Source: Syntrophomonadaceae bacterium
GTDB lineage: Bacteria; Bacillota; Dethiobacteria; DTU022; UBA8154
Assembly: GCA_007122565.1 (NCBI GenBank)
Contig: SKTJ01000296.1
Location: 1-27,699 of the forward strand
Direction of reading: 5' to 3'
DNA: 27,699 nucleotides
Notes under the pieces: generated by a model
Seen by the model: only the letters and a program-made list of their open reading frames with translations
What the model was told of the DNA's origin: nothing
The model's database searches: none
Made by a program: the position numbers and the translations under genes
Shown here: in pieces, positions 14,786 through 23,751 of the stretch
How positions within the stretch are numbered: position 1 is the first letter of the stretch
Layout of the letters: each line of letters opens with the position of its first letter

Positions 14786-15793
14786 ATGGCCGTGAAGTTA
14801 GGGATTAACGGCTTTGGCCGGGTGGCTAAAGCATGTCTGCGGGCCTCGCTTACGCACCCGGGAGTAGAAGTGGTGGCGGTCAACAGCATACGTGATCCAA
14901 AACTCCTTGCCCATCTCCTCAAATACGATTCTATTTATGGTATTCTGAATGGGGAAGTGGCAGCTGAGGGTCAGTCTATCTATGTGGACGGGAAAAAGAT
15001 TACGGTCCTGGCCCAGCGGGATCCTTCCCTCTTACCCTGGGGCGAAACAGGTGCTGAAGTAATATTGGAGGCAACCGGGGTTTTTAACCGGGGCGCAGAT
15101 GCAGCGAAGCATTTAAACGGGGGAGCCAAAAAAGTGATTATTACGGCTCCCGGTAAAGAAGTGGAGCGTACTGTGGTGATGGGGGTCAACGAGAATGATT
15201 ATGATCCTGCAAAACATCATGTGGTCTCAAATGCATCCTGTACTACCAACTGTCTGGCAGTAGTCTGTAAAGTTATGCAACAACAGTTCGGCATCAAGCG
15301 TGCTCTAATGACCACTATACATTCCTACACTAATGATCAGCGCCTGCTTGACATCACACACAGCGATTTCCGCCGTGCCCGTGCTGCTGCCATCTCCATG
15401 ATTCCCACAACTACCGGAGCGGCGCGCAATGTGGGGCTTGTTTTGCCCGAATTGCAGGGTAAGATCAACGGCATGTCCGTCCGTGTCCCCACCTCTGCCG
15501 TATCAGTCGTGGATATGGTGGCTGAACTGGAGCGTGATGTTTCAGCGGCAGCAGTAAACGATGCCTTTGCCGCGGCTGCCACCGGCATGATGAGGGGTTA
15601 TTTGGATATATCTTTTGAACCGTTGGTCTCCGTCGACTTCATCAAAAACCCTGCTTCTGCCATAGTCGATGCGGACTCTACGATGGTGGTTGAAGATAAT
15701 ATGGTGAAAGTTCTGGCCTGGTATGACAACGAGTGGGGTTATTCCACCCGTTGCCTGGATCTGGCGGCCTGGATTGGCGAAAAGGGATTATAA
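14786..15793 (+). CDS. gap: Glyceraldehyde-3-phosphate dehydrogenase, phosphorylating, type I
   Basis: This enzyme oxidises glyceraldehyde-3-phosphate to 1,3-bisphosphoglycerate with reduction of NAD(P). The product is 335 aa, standard length. The nucleotide fold starts KLGINGFGRVAKA, the catalytic Cys152 lies in SNASCTTNC, the general base His179 in TIHSYTND, and the phosphate-site TTTGAARN, RVPTSAVSVVD and WYDNEWGYS follow. At the cofactor-selecting position after AVN, where NAD-specific enzymes have Asp, this protein has Ser34 (AVNSIRDP). The ATG has an ideal AAGGAGG 8 nt upstream. It lies 38 bp after cggR and 49 bp before pgk. Confidence 0.96.
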   Translation: MAVKLGINGFGRVAKACLRASLTHPGVEVVAVNSIRDPKLLAHLLKYDSIYGILNGEVAAEGQSIYVDGKKITVLAQRDPSLLPWGETGAEVILEATGVFNRGADAAKHLNGGAKKVIITAPGKEVERTVVMGVNENDYDPAKHHVVSNASCTTNCLAVVCKVMQQQFGIKRALMTTIHSYTNDQRLLDITHSDFRRARAAAISMIPTTTGAARNVGLVLPELQGKINGMSVRVPTSAVSVVDMVAELERDVSAAAVNDAFAAAATGMMRGYLDISFEPLVSVDFIKNPASAIVDADSTMVVEDNMVKVLAWYDNEWGYSTRCLDLAAWIGEKGL

Positions 15794-15842
15794 TAAACGG
15801 TGAAAATATTTTTGAATAAAGATAAACAGGGGTGGTTTTGCG

Positions 15843-17054
15843 TTGAATAAACTTACTGTTAAAGATGTGTCTGTGCAGGGGAAAAATATCCTGGTGCGCG
15901 TTGACTTTAATGTTCCTCTGAATGAGGAGGGGAAAGTTATTGACGATACTAAGATTCGTGCTTCCCTGCCCACACTGGATTGCCTGCTGGCCAAGGGAGC
16001 CCGGGTAATCATTGTCTCACACCTGGGCCGTCCCAAGGGTAAAGTTGTGGAGGCGCTGCGCATGGATCCAGTGGCACGGCGGCTGGCACAGTTGCTCGGG
16101 CGGACAGTGGAAAAGTGTGACTTCATAACGGGCCCGGAGGTGGATGATGCACTGCACAACCTCTCCCCCGGTGCTTTGCTCATGCTGGAAAATGTACGTT
16201 TCGACCCACGGGAAGAAAAAAACGATCCCGGCTTTGCCTGTGAGCTGGCGAGGCTGGCCGATCTTTACGTTAACGACGCTTTTGGCACGGCCCACCGAGC
16301 CCATGCTTCCACCAGCGGTGTGGCCGCTTATCTTCCGGCCGTGGCCGGCCTGCTCATGGATAAGGAAATGAGTTACTTAAATAAAAGCCGGGAAAAACCA
16401 CTTTTTCCCCTGGTAGTTATCCTCGGAGGGAAAAAGGTGGCTGATAAAATCGGCGTAATCCGCCATTTTCTCCCGTGTGACTGCACCCTTTTACTGGGCG
16501 GTGTCATGGCCAATACCTTTTTGAAAGCCCGGGGTTTTTCCATGGGTGATTCCCTCTGTGAAGATGATAAATTGGATATGGCCCGTGAGATCCTGGAAGA
16601 GGCGGAGCGCAGTCCGGCAAAACTACTGCTGCCGCTTGATGTTTTTATTGTGGAAAAGCTGCAGCGTGACAGCGCCCACCAGGTGAAATCCGTTGATGAT
16701 ATCCCGTCAGGCTGGAGTGCGGTGGACGTTGGCCCTAAAACACTGCAAAGCTTCCAGGAGGCGATTGCCGATGCGAAAATGATCCTCTGGAACGGCCCCC
16801 TGGGCGCCTATGAGTTTCCCCCTTTCCACTGGGGAACGGAGATGGTGGCCCGCGCAGTGGCAAAATCTGATGCCGAATCAATAATCGGAGGCGGGGATAT
16901 AGTTGCTGCCCTGGAAAAACTGGACCTAAGCGGACAGGTTACCCATATCTCCACCGGTGGTGGAGCTGTCCTAGATTTTTGGAAGGGTAAGGATTTACCC
17001 GGCCTGTCAGTCCTGCAGGACCGGACAAAATCAGGCGTAAATGTAAAGGGGTAA
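15843..17054 (+). CDS. pgk: Phosphoglycerate kinase
   Basis: Pgk transfers phosphate from 1,3-bisphosphoglycerate to ADP. The product is 403 aa. Substrate motifs are LVRVDFNVPL near the N-terminus, SHLGRPKGK, MLENVRF and NDAFGTAHRAHAS. The nucleotide site is seen in LGGKKVADKI, NGPLGAYEFPPF and THISTGGGAVLDFWKGKDLPGL. Several conserved positions are varied: GGKKV for the usual GGAKV, GPLGAYE for GPMGVFE, and AVLDFW for ASLEFL. The TTG start has CAGGGGTGG upstream. An octamer repeat begins at the base after the stop codon. Confidence 0.96.
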   Translation: MNKLTVKDVSVQGKNILVRVDFNVPLNEEGKVIDDTKIRASLPTLDCLLAKGARVIIVSHLGRPKGKVVEALRMDPVARRLAQLLGRTVEKCDFITGPEVDDALHNLSPGALLMLENVRFDPREEKNDPGFACELARLADLYVNDAFGTAHRAHASTSGVAAYLPAVAGLLMDKEMSYLNKSREKPLFPLVVILGGKKVADKIGVIRHFLPCDCTLLLGGVMANTFLKARGFSMGDSLCEDDKLDMAREILEEAERSPAKLLLPLDVFIVEKLQRDSAHQVKSVDDIPSGWSAVDVGPKTLQSFQEAIADAKMILWNGPLGAYEFPPFHWGTEMVARAVAKSDAESIIGGGDIVAALEKLDLSGQVTHISTGGGAVLDFWKGKDLPGLSVLQDRTKSGVNVKG

Positions 17055-17099
17055 GTTGGATAGTTAGACAGTTGGATAGTTGGATAGGAAAAGATTAAA
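17055..17099 (+). repeat. GTTGGATA octamer repeat with GGAAAAGAT(T)AAA tail after pgk
   Basis: Four 8-nt units (GTTGGATA, GTTAGACA, GTTGGATA, GTTGGATA; 17055-17086) are followed by GGAAAAGATTAAA (17087-17099). The array begins on the first base after the pgk TAA. It matches the reverse copy at 8785-8820 closely, including the variant GTTAGA unit. Confidence 0.92.
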
Positions 17100-17118
17100 C
17101 CCGCCTGGCGCCATGGTT

Positions 17119-17237
17119 GTCTACTCAACTACTGACTAATGATTAACCTTGTTCTTAATCCTTAACTACTGACTACTTGAATACTTGACTCCTGATTACT
17201 TGTTACTGATTTACTTTTGTCTACTGACTACTGACTA
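17119..17237 (-). repeat. Low-complexity CTACTGACTA/ACTCCTGA word repeat before tpiA
   Basis: This stretch is built from repeated words CTACTGACTA, CTTGACTCCTGATTACTTG and ATCCTTAACTACTGAC. It is the reverse complement of the TAGTCAGTAG/GGAGTCAG words at 10830 and 23776. No gene lies in the 245-bp gap between pgk and tpiA; the tpiA frame extends back into the repeat, but the real start is downstream. Confidence 0.85.
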
Positions 17238-17299
17238 CCTTGATTCCAGAATCCTTAACTACAGAAGCTTTCTTTAAGAGAGGAGCAACTGGTTCAGAG

Positions 17300-18070
17300 A
17301 TGAGACAGCCTATGGTGATTGCCAACTGGAAAATGAATATGACGCTCTCCGATTCTGAAGAATTCGTGAGACGTTTTACTGCAGAAGATGTGGGGGGCGG
17401 TGGTGTGGAAATGGTCATCTGCCCTTCTTTTATTGCACTGTCCGCCCTCTCCCTTCTGTTAAAGGAAACTTCCCTGCTACTTGGAGCGCAGAACATGTAC
17501 TGGGAAAAAGCAGGCGCCTTTACAGGGGAAATCTCACCGCTGATGCTGCGGGAAATTGGGGTACGTTACGTAATTACCGGCCATTCGGAACGGCGCACCT
17601 ATTTTGGGGAGACGGACGAGGACGTGGGTAAAAAAGCAGAAACAGCTTTTGCCATGGGCCTGGTTCCGGTTATCTGTGTTGGTGAAAACGGAGAAGAGAG
17701 ACGGGCCGGTAAAACAAAAGAGGTAATCGGCCGGCAGCTGTTAACCGCCGTGCAGGCGCTTCATGAGGAAGCAGACTGGCGCAGGCTGATCGTGGCATAT
17801 GAACCCGTATGGGCGATCGGCACGGGTGTCCCGGCCCGTGCTGAAGATGCAGCCGTGGTAGCTGCCTGTATCCGATCGCTCTTGCATGAAAAGTGGGGCG
17901 AAGTTGCAGCAGCGGTGCGTATCCTTTACGGGGGAAGCGTCAACCCGGATAATATAACGGAATTTACAGCCAGGCCGGGAATCGACGGGGCCCTGGTGGG
18001 GAACAGCAGTCTCAAACCCGCCTCTTTTGCTGCAATGGTGAATGCTGTTTCTGCGGAGAGGAGAGGATAA
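17300..18070 (+). CDS. tpiA: Triosephosphate isomerase
   Basis: TpiA interconverts dihydroxyacetone phosphate and glyceraldehyde-3-phosphate. The product is 256 aa. Active-site residues are in NWKMN (Lys), VITGHSERR (His) and VAYEPVWAIGTG (Glu), and the phosphate-binding loop is YGGSVNPDN. The ATG at 17300 gives MRQPMVIANWKMN, matching family N-termini exactly; an upstream in-frame start at 17240 would translate repeat DNA. The SD AGAGGAG is 14 nt away, rather far. Its stop is 4 nt before the gpmI start, so the two are probably translationally coupled. Confidence 0.95.
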   Translation: MRQPMVIANWKMNMTLSDSEEFVRRFTAEDVGGGGVEMVICPSFIALSALSLLLKETSLLLGAQNMYWEKAGAFTGEISPLMLREIGVRYVITGHSERRTYFGETDEDVGKKAETAFAMGLVPVICVGENGEERRAGKTKEVIGRQLLTAVQALHEEADWRRLIVAYEPVWAIGTGVPARAEDAAVVAACIRSLLHEKWGEVAAAVRILYGGSVNPDNITEFTARPGIDGALVGNSSLKPASFAAMVNAVSAERRG

Positions 18071-18074
18071 GGGG

Positions 18075-19622
18075 GTGCCTGCCAATAGTAAAAATTTCCT
18101 TGTCCTTATCATCATGGACGGCTGGGGTCTCAGACAGGAAAAAGAAGGAAACGCCATTGCCCAAGCCCACACTCCGGTTATAGATACTTTAATGGAGAAA
18201 TATCCATGGGCGCGCCTTGTCGCCAATGGGGAGGATGTGGGGTTGCCGGCAGGCCTGATGGGTAACTCGGAAGTGGGACACCTGAATATGGGTGCGGGGC
18301 GTATTGTCTTTCAGGAAATGGTGCGTATAAACAAGGCTATCACTTCGGGAACATTTTTTAACAACGAAATCCTGCTTCGCGCCATGCATGAGGCACGGTG
18401 CAAAAACAGTGCTCTCCACCTCATGGGGCTGCTTTCCGATGGTGGCGTTCACAGCCATAATACTCACCTTTATGCCCTGTTACGCATGGCTAAGCAGCAG
18501 GGCCTTTCCCAGGTATACATACATCCCGTGCTTGACGGGCGGGACACGCCGCCGCGCAGTGCAGGCCGCTACTTGGAAGAGTTGGAGACAATGTGCCGCG
18601 AAATTGGCACAGGTTCAATTGCCAGTATTGTCGGACGCTATTACACCATGGATCGGGACAAGCGCTGGCCCCGCACCGAGAAAGCATATCGTGCTTACAT
18701 TTACGGTGAGGGGTATGATGCACCAAGCAGTCTGGAGGCTTTGGAACAGGCCTACGAACGGGGAGAGTCGGACGAGTTTGTGCTGCCGACCCTGATAAAT
18801 AACAGCAGGGGTGAGCCCCGAGCCCTGTTGAAGGATGAAGATGTGCTTATATTTTTTAATTTTCGCGCAGACCGGGCGCGGCAAATCAGCTATGCTTTCA
18901 CGGACGAAAACTTCAACTGTTTCCCAAGGGGTGAAAATCCCCCCTTACCCTATTACGTTACCTTTACCGAATATGAGAATAACCTCACTGCTCCGGTAGT
19001 TTTCCAGACGGTTGACCTGCGGGACACCCTGGGAGAAGTTATCTCCCGGCAGGGACTCAAACAATTGCGCATTGCGGAGACGGAAAAATACGCCCACGTT
19101 ACCTATTTTTTCAGTGGCGGACGGGAAGAAAGGTTTCAGGGAGAAGAGCGGATCCTGATCCCTTCCTCCCAAGTGGCCACTTATGATCTGAAACCGGAAA
19201 TGAGTGCCTGGGAGGTTACGGCAAGAGTTTTAACAGAATTAGAGAAAGACTGGTATACCCTGATTGTCCTGAATTTTGCCAATGTCGATATGGTGGGACA
19301 CACAGGCATGTTATCCAAGGCAATTACAGCAGTGGAAACGGTGGACCAATGTGTGGGGAACATTATAGAAAGTGTGCTGGCAAAGGGGGGTATTGCCCTG
19401 GTCACGTCGGATCACGGTAATGCAGAACAAATGTTTGATGAAACTTCTCCCCATACTGCACATACCATTAATGACACACCCTTAATCCTCGTGGATCCGC
19501 GGCACCTGTACCGTTTAAAAGCCCGGGGAAGACTGGCCGATGTAGCCCCCACGATTTTAAAATTACTCTCCCTGCCCATCCCCACAGCCATGAACGGGGA
19601 GGTTTTGGCAGTTGACAGTTGA
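18075..19622 (+). CDS. gpmI: 2,3-bisphosphoglycerate-independent phosphoglycerate mutase
   Basis: GpmI is the Mn-dependent mutase of the alkaline-phosphatase superfamily that converts 3- to 2-phosphoglycerate. The product is 515 aa (family about 510). The metal and serine sites are IIMDGWG near the N-terminus and GNSEVGHLNMGAGR (catalytic Ser), with HPVLDGRDTPP, VGRYYTMDRDKRW, NFANVDMVGHTG and VTSDHGNAEQM. GTG 18075 is chosen because it follows a purine-rich SD overlapping the tpiA stop and gives the family N-terminus before MDGWG. Its last codons run into a GTTGACA duplication, GCAGTTGACAGTTGAC. Confidence 0.95.
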   Translation: MPANSKNFLVLIIMDGWGLRQEKEGNAIAQAHTPVIDTLMEKYPWARLVANGEDVGLPAGLMGNSEVGHLNMGAGRIVFQEMVRINKAITSGTFFNNEILLRAMHEARCKNSALHLMGLLSDGGVHSHNTHLYALLRMAKQQGLSQVYIHPVLDGRDTPPRSAGRYLEELETMCREIGTGSIASIVGRYYTMDRDKRWPRTEKAYRAYIYGEGYDAPSSLEALEQAYERGESDEFVLPTLINNSRGEPRALLKDEDVLIFFNFRADRARQISYAFTDENFNCFPRGENPPLPYYVTFTEYENNLTAPVVFQTVDLRDTLGEVISRQGLKQLRIAETEKYAHVTYFFSGGREERFQGEERILIPSSQVATYDLKPEMSAWEVTARVLTELEKDWYTLIVLNFANVDMVGHTGMLSKAITAVETVDQCVGNIIESVLAKGGIALVTSDHGNAEQMFDETSPHTAHTINDTPLILVDPRHLYRLKARGRLADVAPTILKLLSLPIPTAMNGEVLAVDS

Positions 19623-19820
19623 CACTAATTCTTGTTTCTCTGTTTCTCGACTCTGTTTCTCTTGCTTCTTGCCTCTTGTCCCGTATCCCAGTACCCCGTA
19701 TTGGATAGATTATATGTAATAACTGAGGATAAAGAATCCAGGTATTATGATTGGTTTCAATCATTTATCTGACTACTGACTCCTGAATTCTGACCCTTAA
19801 AATAAAAAAAGAGGTGATTT
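19623..19820. other. gpmI-eno spacer: pyrimidine-rich words and a small hairpin
   Basis: The first 70 bp are CT-rich words (TTGTTTCTCTGTTTCTCGACTCTG...). Bases 19747-19764 form a perfect 7-bp hairpin (ATGATTG, loop GTTT, CAATCAT). Bases 19770-19797 carry the CTGACTACTGACTCCTGA word family. No gene or convincing promoter was seen. Confidence 0.6.
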
Positions 19821-21104
19821 ATGATGACGACGCTGATTCAGGCAGTTCATCCCCGGGAGATTCTCGATTCCCGGGGCAATCCCACCGTGGAAGTGGATGT
19901 TGTACTGGAATGCGGCAGTATCGGCCGCGCGGCCGTTCCCTCCGGGGCATCAACCGGAAGCTTTGAAGCACTGGAATTACGGGACAAAGATAAAAAACGT
20001 TATCTGGGCAAAGGCGTTCTTACTGCGTTACAAAATGTGCGCGAGAAAATTGCTCCCGCTATCCGGGGCAAAGACGCCTTGGAACAGGGGGATCTTGATC
20101 GCATTCTTTTGGAATTGGACGGCACTGAAAATAAAGGCAAACTGGGGGCCAACGCCATGCTTGGCGTTTCCATCGCCGTTGCACGGGCTGCAGCTTCCGC
20201 CCTGGGTTTGCCCCTTTACCGCTACCTGGGCGGCGTAAATGCCTGTCTCCTCCCCGTGCCCATGATGAACATTCTCAATGGGGGAAAGCATGCCGACAAC
20301 AATGTTGACGTGCAGGAGTTTATGATCCTGCCCGTGGGAGGACGTGACTTCAAAAGTTCACTGCGCATGGGGACAGAGGTCTATCATCACCTTAAAAAAG
20401 TACTGAACGAAATGGGCTTGAGTACTGCTGTTGGTGACGAAGGAGGCTTTGCTCCCAATCTCACCTCCAATGAAGACTCCCTGCAAATTATTGTTAAGGC
20501 AATTGAGGCGGCCGGATATGTGCCCGGGGAGGACGTGGTGCTGGCCCTTGACGTGGCTGCCACCGAATTGTATGAAAATGGTGTCTATCAGCTCAGGGGT
20601 GAAGGCCTGGAGATGACCTCCGAAAAGCTGATCGAGTACTACGACAACCTTCTTTCCCATTATCCCATCGTCTCCATTGAGGACGGCCTTTCAGAAGAAG
20701 ATTGGGAAGGCTGGCGGGAAATGACAATTGCACTTGGTCACAAGGTGCAGCTAGTGGGCGATGATAACTTTGTCACCAATCCTGTGCGGTTGCAGCGCGG
20801 CATTGATGAAGGGGTTGCCAACTCCATTCTGATCAAAATGAACCAGATTGGCACTGTTACAGAGACGCTGGAAACGGTCAAGCTTGCTCTGCGAAACGGC
20901 TATAGCTGTGTAATCTCACATCGCTCCGGAGAAACGGAAGATACAGCCCTTGCGGATCTGGCCGTGGCAGTAAACGCTGGGTTTGTTAAAACGGGGGCTC
21001 CAGCTCGCTCAGAACGGGTGGCAAAATATAACCGCCTGCTGCGTATCGAAGAAGGTTTGGGCAAGGCCGCCTGCTTCCCCGGCAAAAATATTCTGCACCG
21101 GTGA
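19821..21104 (+). CDS. eno: Enolase (phosphopyruvate hydratase)
   Basis: Enolase dehydrates 2-phosphoglycerate to phosphoenolpyruvate with two Mg ions. The product is 427 aa. The N-terminus AVHPREILDSRGNPTVEVDV, GASTGSFEALELRD, the acid/base region VGDEGGFAPN, metal ligands in ALDVAATE, SIEDGLSEEDW and GDDNFVTNP, the Lys in IKMNQIGT, and SHRSGETEDT are all present. The C-terminal block is slightly unusual (GFVKTGAPARSERVAKYN; relatives commonly have GQIKTGAPSRTDR). Start ATG 19821 (or 19824) follows AGAGGTGA. It ends the cggR cluster. Confidence 0.96.
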   Translation: MMTTLIQAVHPREILDSRGNPTVEVDVVLECGSIGRAAVPSGASTGSFEALELRDKDKKRYLGKGVLTALQNVREKIAPAIRGKDALEQGDLDRILLELDGTENKGKLGANAMLGVSIAVARAAASALGLPLYRYLGGVNACLLPVPMMNILNGGKHADNNVDVQEFMILPVGGRDFKSSLRMGTEVYHHLKKVLNEMGLSTAVGDEGGFAPNLTSNEDSLQIIVKAIEAAGYVPGEDVVLALDVAATELYENGVYQLRGEGLEMTSEKLIEYYDNLLSHYPIVSIEDGLSEEDWEGWREMTIALGHKVQLVGDDNFVTNPVRLQRGIDEGVANSILIKMNQIGTVTETLETVKLALRNGYSCVISHRSGETEDTALADLAVAVNAGFVKTGAPARSERVAKYNRLLRIEEGLGKAACFPGKNILHR

Positions 21105-21164
21105 TGAGTCTGTTCCAATTTCCATATCCCTGTTTCCCGTCATTCTCCCGATTACTGGTCCCTA

Positions 21165-21252
21165 GCTCTTGACTACTGACTACTGACTACTGATTACTTG
21201 TTCCCTAGCTCCTGACTACTGATTCCCTTATTCTCTGATTCCCTTATTCTCT
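21165..21252 (-). repeat. Low-complexity word repeats after eno
   Basis: GACTACT units (from about 21172) are followed by two exact 16-nt copies of GATTCCCTTATTCTCT (21221-21236 and 21237-21252). Read on the minus strand these are the AGTCAGTAGTC / AGAGAATAAGGGAATC words. The array ends at the -35 of the secG promoter. Confidence 0.88.
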
Positions 21253-21280
21253 TGCCAGTAATCTTTTCTTATGTTAAAAT
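21252..21280 (+). promoter_or_regulatory. secG promoter
   Basis: TTGCCA (21252-21257) and TAAAAT (21275-21280) are 17 bp apart, and TGT precedes the -10 (extended -10). It lies 45 bp before the secG start, with nothing coding between. Confidence 0.7.
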
Positions 21281-21325
21281 AACCGTGCACTTTACCATAA
21301 TTTTGTGGGAGGAGGATGATCCTGC

Positions 21326-21547
21326 TTGCGGATGACGATTATTGTTATATACGTGATAATATGCCTCTCCCTGATTGCCACCGTATTACTCCAGTCCGGT
21401 AAAAGCGCGGGACTTTCCGGTGCCATTGCCGGCGGCGGTCAGGCCCTGTTCGGCAAGAAAAAAGGACTTGACGATCTGTTCGGGAAGATTTCCACGGGGC
21501 TGGCCGTTGCTTTTATGCTCACGGCTATACTTTTGAATCTGCTTTAG
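21326..21547 (+). CDS. secG: Preprotein translocase subunit SecG
   Basis: SecG is the small integral membrane subunit of the SecYEG translocon. The product is 73 aa. It has two hydrophobic helices (TIIVIYVIICLSLIATVLLQ and LAVAFMLTAILLNLL) flanking the conserved cytoplasmic segment QSGKSAGLSGAIAGGGQALFGKKKGLDDLFGK, of which LLQSGKSAGLSG is the family signature. The TTG start at 21326 is 9 nt after GGAGGAGG; the ATG at 21332 is further away. In Bacillus secG is followed by rnr-smpB-ssrA, an order largely kept here. Confidence 0.94.
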   Translation: MRMTIIVIYVIICLSLIATVLLQSGKSAGLSGAIAGGGQALFGKKKGLDDLFGKISTGLAVAFMLTAILLNLL

Positions 21548-21686
21548 AGATAGAGTTTTTATGGTCCCGGCTGTTGTTACTCCCGTTTTATTTTAGACCG
21601 GGGGAAAGGAGGGTATGGTTTTTTTGTAATAGGGAGTAAGGCGGGGCTTTGTGCTGTAATCTTTTATTTTGGAGGAGGTAATAACG

Positions 21687-23669
21687 TTGAATGTAGTTGT
21701 ATTAGCCCCGATAGCAGGTTTAATCGCCATTATATTTGGCCTAATTCTCTGGGGCCGGGTCAGCCGTGAGGATGCGGGCAATGAGCGGATGCAGGAAATC
21801 GCAGCTGCCATCCATGAAGGGGCCATGGCCTTTTTAAACAGAGAGTATCGGACCCTGGCGGTTTTTGCACTGGTTCTAAGCATAGTAATCGGCATTTTCA
21901 TTAGCTGGTTTACAGCCATCTGTTTTATCGTCGGTGCCATATTTTCAGCCACAGCCGGTTATGCCGGGATGAAGATTGCTACCCTGGCAAATGTGCGTAC
22001 GGCCAGCGCTGCCCAGCGTGGGATTAACCCAGCTTTGGGCGTGGCTTTTTCCAGTGGTTCCGTTATGGGCATGATGGTAGCGGGAATCGGACTCTTCGGA
22101 GTTAGTGTCCTATACTTAATTTTCCGGGAACCATCCGTGGTAAACGGTTATGCGCTAGGAGCAAGTTCCATCGCCCTTTTCGCCCGTGTGGGCGGGGGGA
22201 TCTACACCAAGGCGGCGGACGTGGGTTCGGACCTGGTGGGTAAGGTGGAAGCTGGTATTCCTGAAGACGACCCCCGTAACGCCGGCGTAATCGCCGACAA
22301 CGTTGGTGACAATGTGGGCGACGTTGCCGGCATGGGTGCAGACCTCTTTGAATCCTATGTGGGTTCTATGATTGCCACCATGACAGTAGGTCTCATTCTC
22401 TTTAACACACCAGGGTCCATTGGTTATCAAAATATCGGCATTGTTATCCTGCCGTTGCTTGTCGCTTCCATCGGCATCATATCCTCCGTTGTGGGCTTTT
22501 TCTTCGTACGCGCCAAGGAGGGTGTACGCCTCGGGGCCGCTCTGGAACGTTCCACGCTGGTAGCTGCAGCAATCGTCATCATCGGTTCCTATTTTATTAC
22601 CATGAACGTGCTACAGAATATTGGTCCGTTTATCGCTGTAATTGCCGGCTTGCTGGCCGGTGTGATTATCGGAAAGCTTACCGACTACTACACCTCTTAT
22701 CATTTTAAACCAACACAGGACCTGGCCCGTGCTTCTCAAACGGGAGCTGCCACCAACATCATCAGCGGCCTGGCCCTTGGCATGAAAAGCACCACTCTTC
22801 CCCTTCTAACCATTATTGTAGCCATTCTTGTTGCTTACCAGGCCGGTGGTGTCTACGGTATCGCCATCGCTGCTGTGGGCATGCTCTCCACTGTGGGGAC
22901 CACCGTATCTGTTGATGCTTACGGCCCCGTTGCCGATAATGCGGGCGGCATTGCCGAAATGTCTAAGATGGATCCGGAAGTGCGTAAAATTACAGATGAA
23001 CTTGACTCCGTGGGTAACACCACTGCAGCAATCGGCAAGGGCTTTGCCATCGGTTCGGCAGCACTTACGGCGCTTGCCCTCTTTACCGCTTACACCATGG
23101 CGGCGGGGATTGAAATTATTAATATCACAGATCCCAATGTTATCGTCGGTCTTTTACTCGGCGGTGTGGTAATCTTCTTTGCCAGCGCCAAGACGATGGA
23201 GGCGGTGGGAGAGGCAGCCCACGACCTGATCGAGGAGATCCGGCGCCAGTTCCGTGAGATTCCCGGTATTATGGAGGGGACAGCCAAACCTGAATATGCC
23301 AAATGTGTGGATATCAGCACAGCTGCAGCCCTCAAAAAGATGATTGTACCGGGCGTTACCGCAGTGGTTGCCCCTATCCTTGTTGGCCTCTTCATCGGCA
23401 AGGAAGCCCTGGGCGGTCTCCTGGCCGGGGCTCTGGTTACAGGAGTGCTCATGGCTATCTTCATGGCTAACTCAGGTGGTGCCTGGGATAATGCCAAAAA
23501 GTGGATTGAGACTGGAGAGCTGGGCGGCAAGGGTAGTGAAACCCACCATGCTTCTGTGGTTGGTGATACGGTTGGTGACCCCTTCAAAGACACAACCGGT
23601 CCTTCCATTAATATTTTAATCAAGCTCATGAGTATCGTGGCTTTGGTTTTTGCGCCCCTCTTCTTATAG
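21687..23669 (+). CDS. hppA: Membrane-bound K+-dependent proton/sodium-translocating pyrophosphatase
   Basis: HppA couples pyrophosphate hydrolysis to export of H+ or Na+ across the membrane. The product is 660 aa with many hydrophobic helices. The pyrophosphate/Mg site motifs are KAADVGSDLVGKVEAGIPED, NVGDNVGDVAGMGADLFESY, DAYGPVADNAGGIAEM and GDTVGDPFKDTTGPS. GNTTAAIGKGFAIGSAAL carries Ala447 where K+-independent enzymes have Lys, which predicts the K+-dependent class. Whether H+ or Na+ is pumped cannot be judged. TTG 21687 is chosen because GGAGGAGG ends 8 nt upstream; an earlier in-frame TTG at 21669 overlaps that SD. Confidence 0.95.
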   Translation: MNVVVLAPIAGLIAIIFGLILWGRVSREDAGNERMQEIAAAIHEGAMAFLNREYRTLAVFALVLSIVIGIFISWFTAICFIVGAIFSATAGYAGMKIATLANVRTASAAQRGINPALGVAFSSGSVMGMMVAGIGLFGVSVLYLIFREPSVVNGYALGASSIALFARVGGGIYTKAADVGSDLVGKVEAGIPEDDPRNAGVIADNVGDNVGDVAGMGADLFESYVGSMIATMTVGLILFNTPGSIGYQNIGIVILPLLVASIGIISSVVGFFFVRAKEGVRLGAALERSTLVAAAIVIIGSYFITMNVLQNIGPFIAVIAGLLAGVIIGKLTDYYTSYHFKPTQDLARASQTGAATNIISGLALGMKSTTLPLLTIIVAILVAYQAGGVYGIAIAAVGMLSTVGTTVSVDAYGPVADNAGGIAEMSKMDPEVRKITDELDSVGNTTAAIGKGFAIGSAALTALALFTAYTMAAGIEIINITDPNVIVGLLLGGVVIFFASAKTMEAVGEAAHDLIEEIRRQFREIPGIMEGTAKPEYAKCVDISTAAALKKMIVPGVTAVVAPILVGLFIGKEALGGLLAGALVTGVLMAIFMANSGGAWDNAKKWIETGELGGKGSETHHASVVGDTVGDPFKDTTGPSINILIKLMSIVALVFAPLFL

Positions 23670-23712
23670 AAGGGACAATCCATTTTATGTTAAACGTGGC
23701 TTAAACGTAAAG

Positions 23713-23751
23713 AAAGAGAGCAAGCAGCATCAAATGTTGCTTGCTCTCTTT
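23713..23751 (+). terminator. Strong intrinsic terminator after hppA
   Basis: Arms 23713-23729 and 23735-23751 pair over 17 positions (one G-T) around loop TCAAA, and the right arm ends TCTCTTT. It lies 44 bp after the hppA stop. Confidence 0.88.

Noticed and set aside
17119..17237. Tandem words as a possible CRISPR array
   Set aside because: Units are short and contiguous, with no spacers of constant length and no cas genes.
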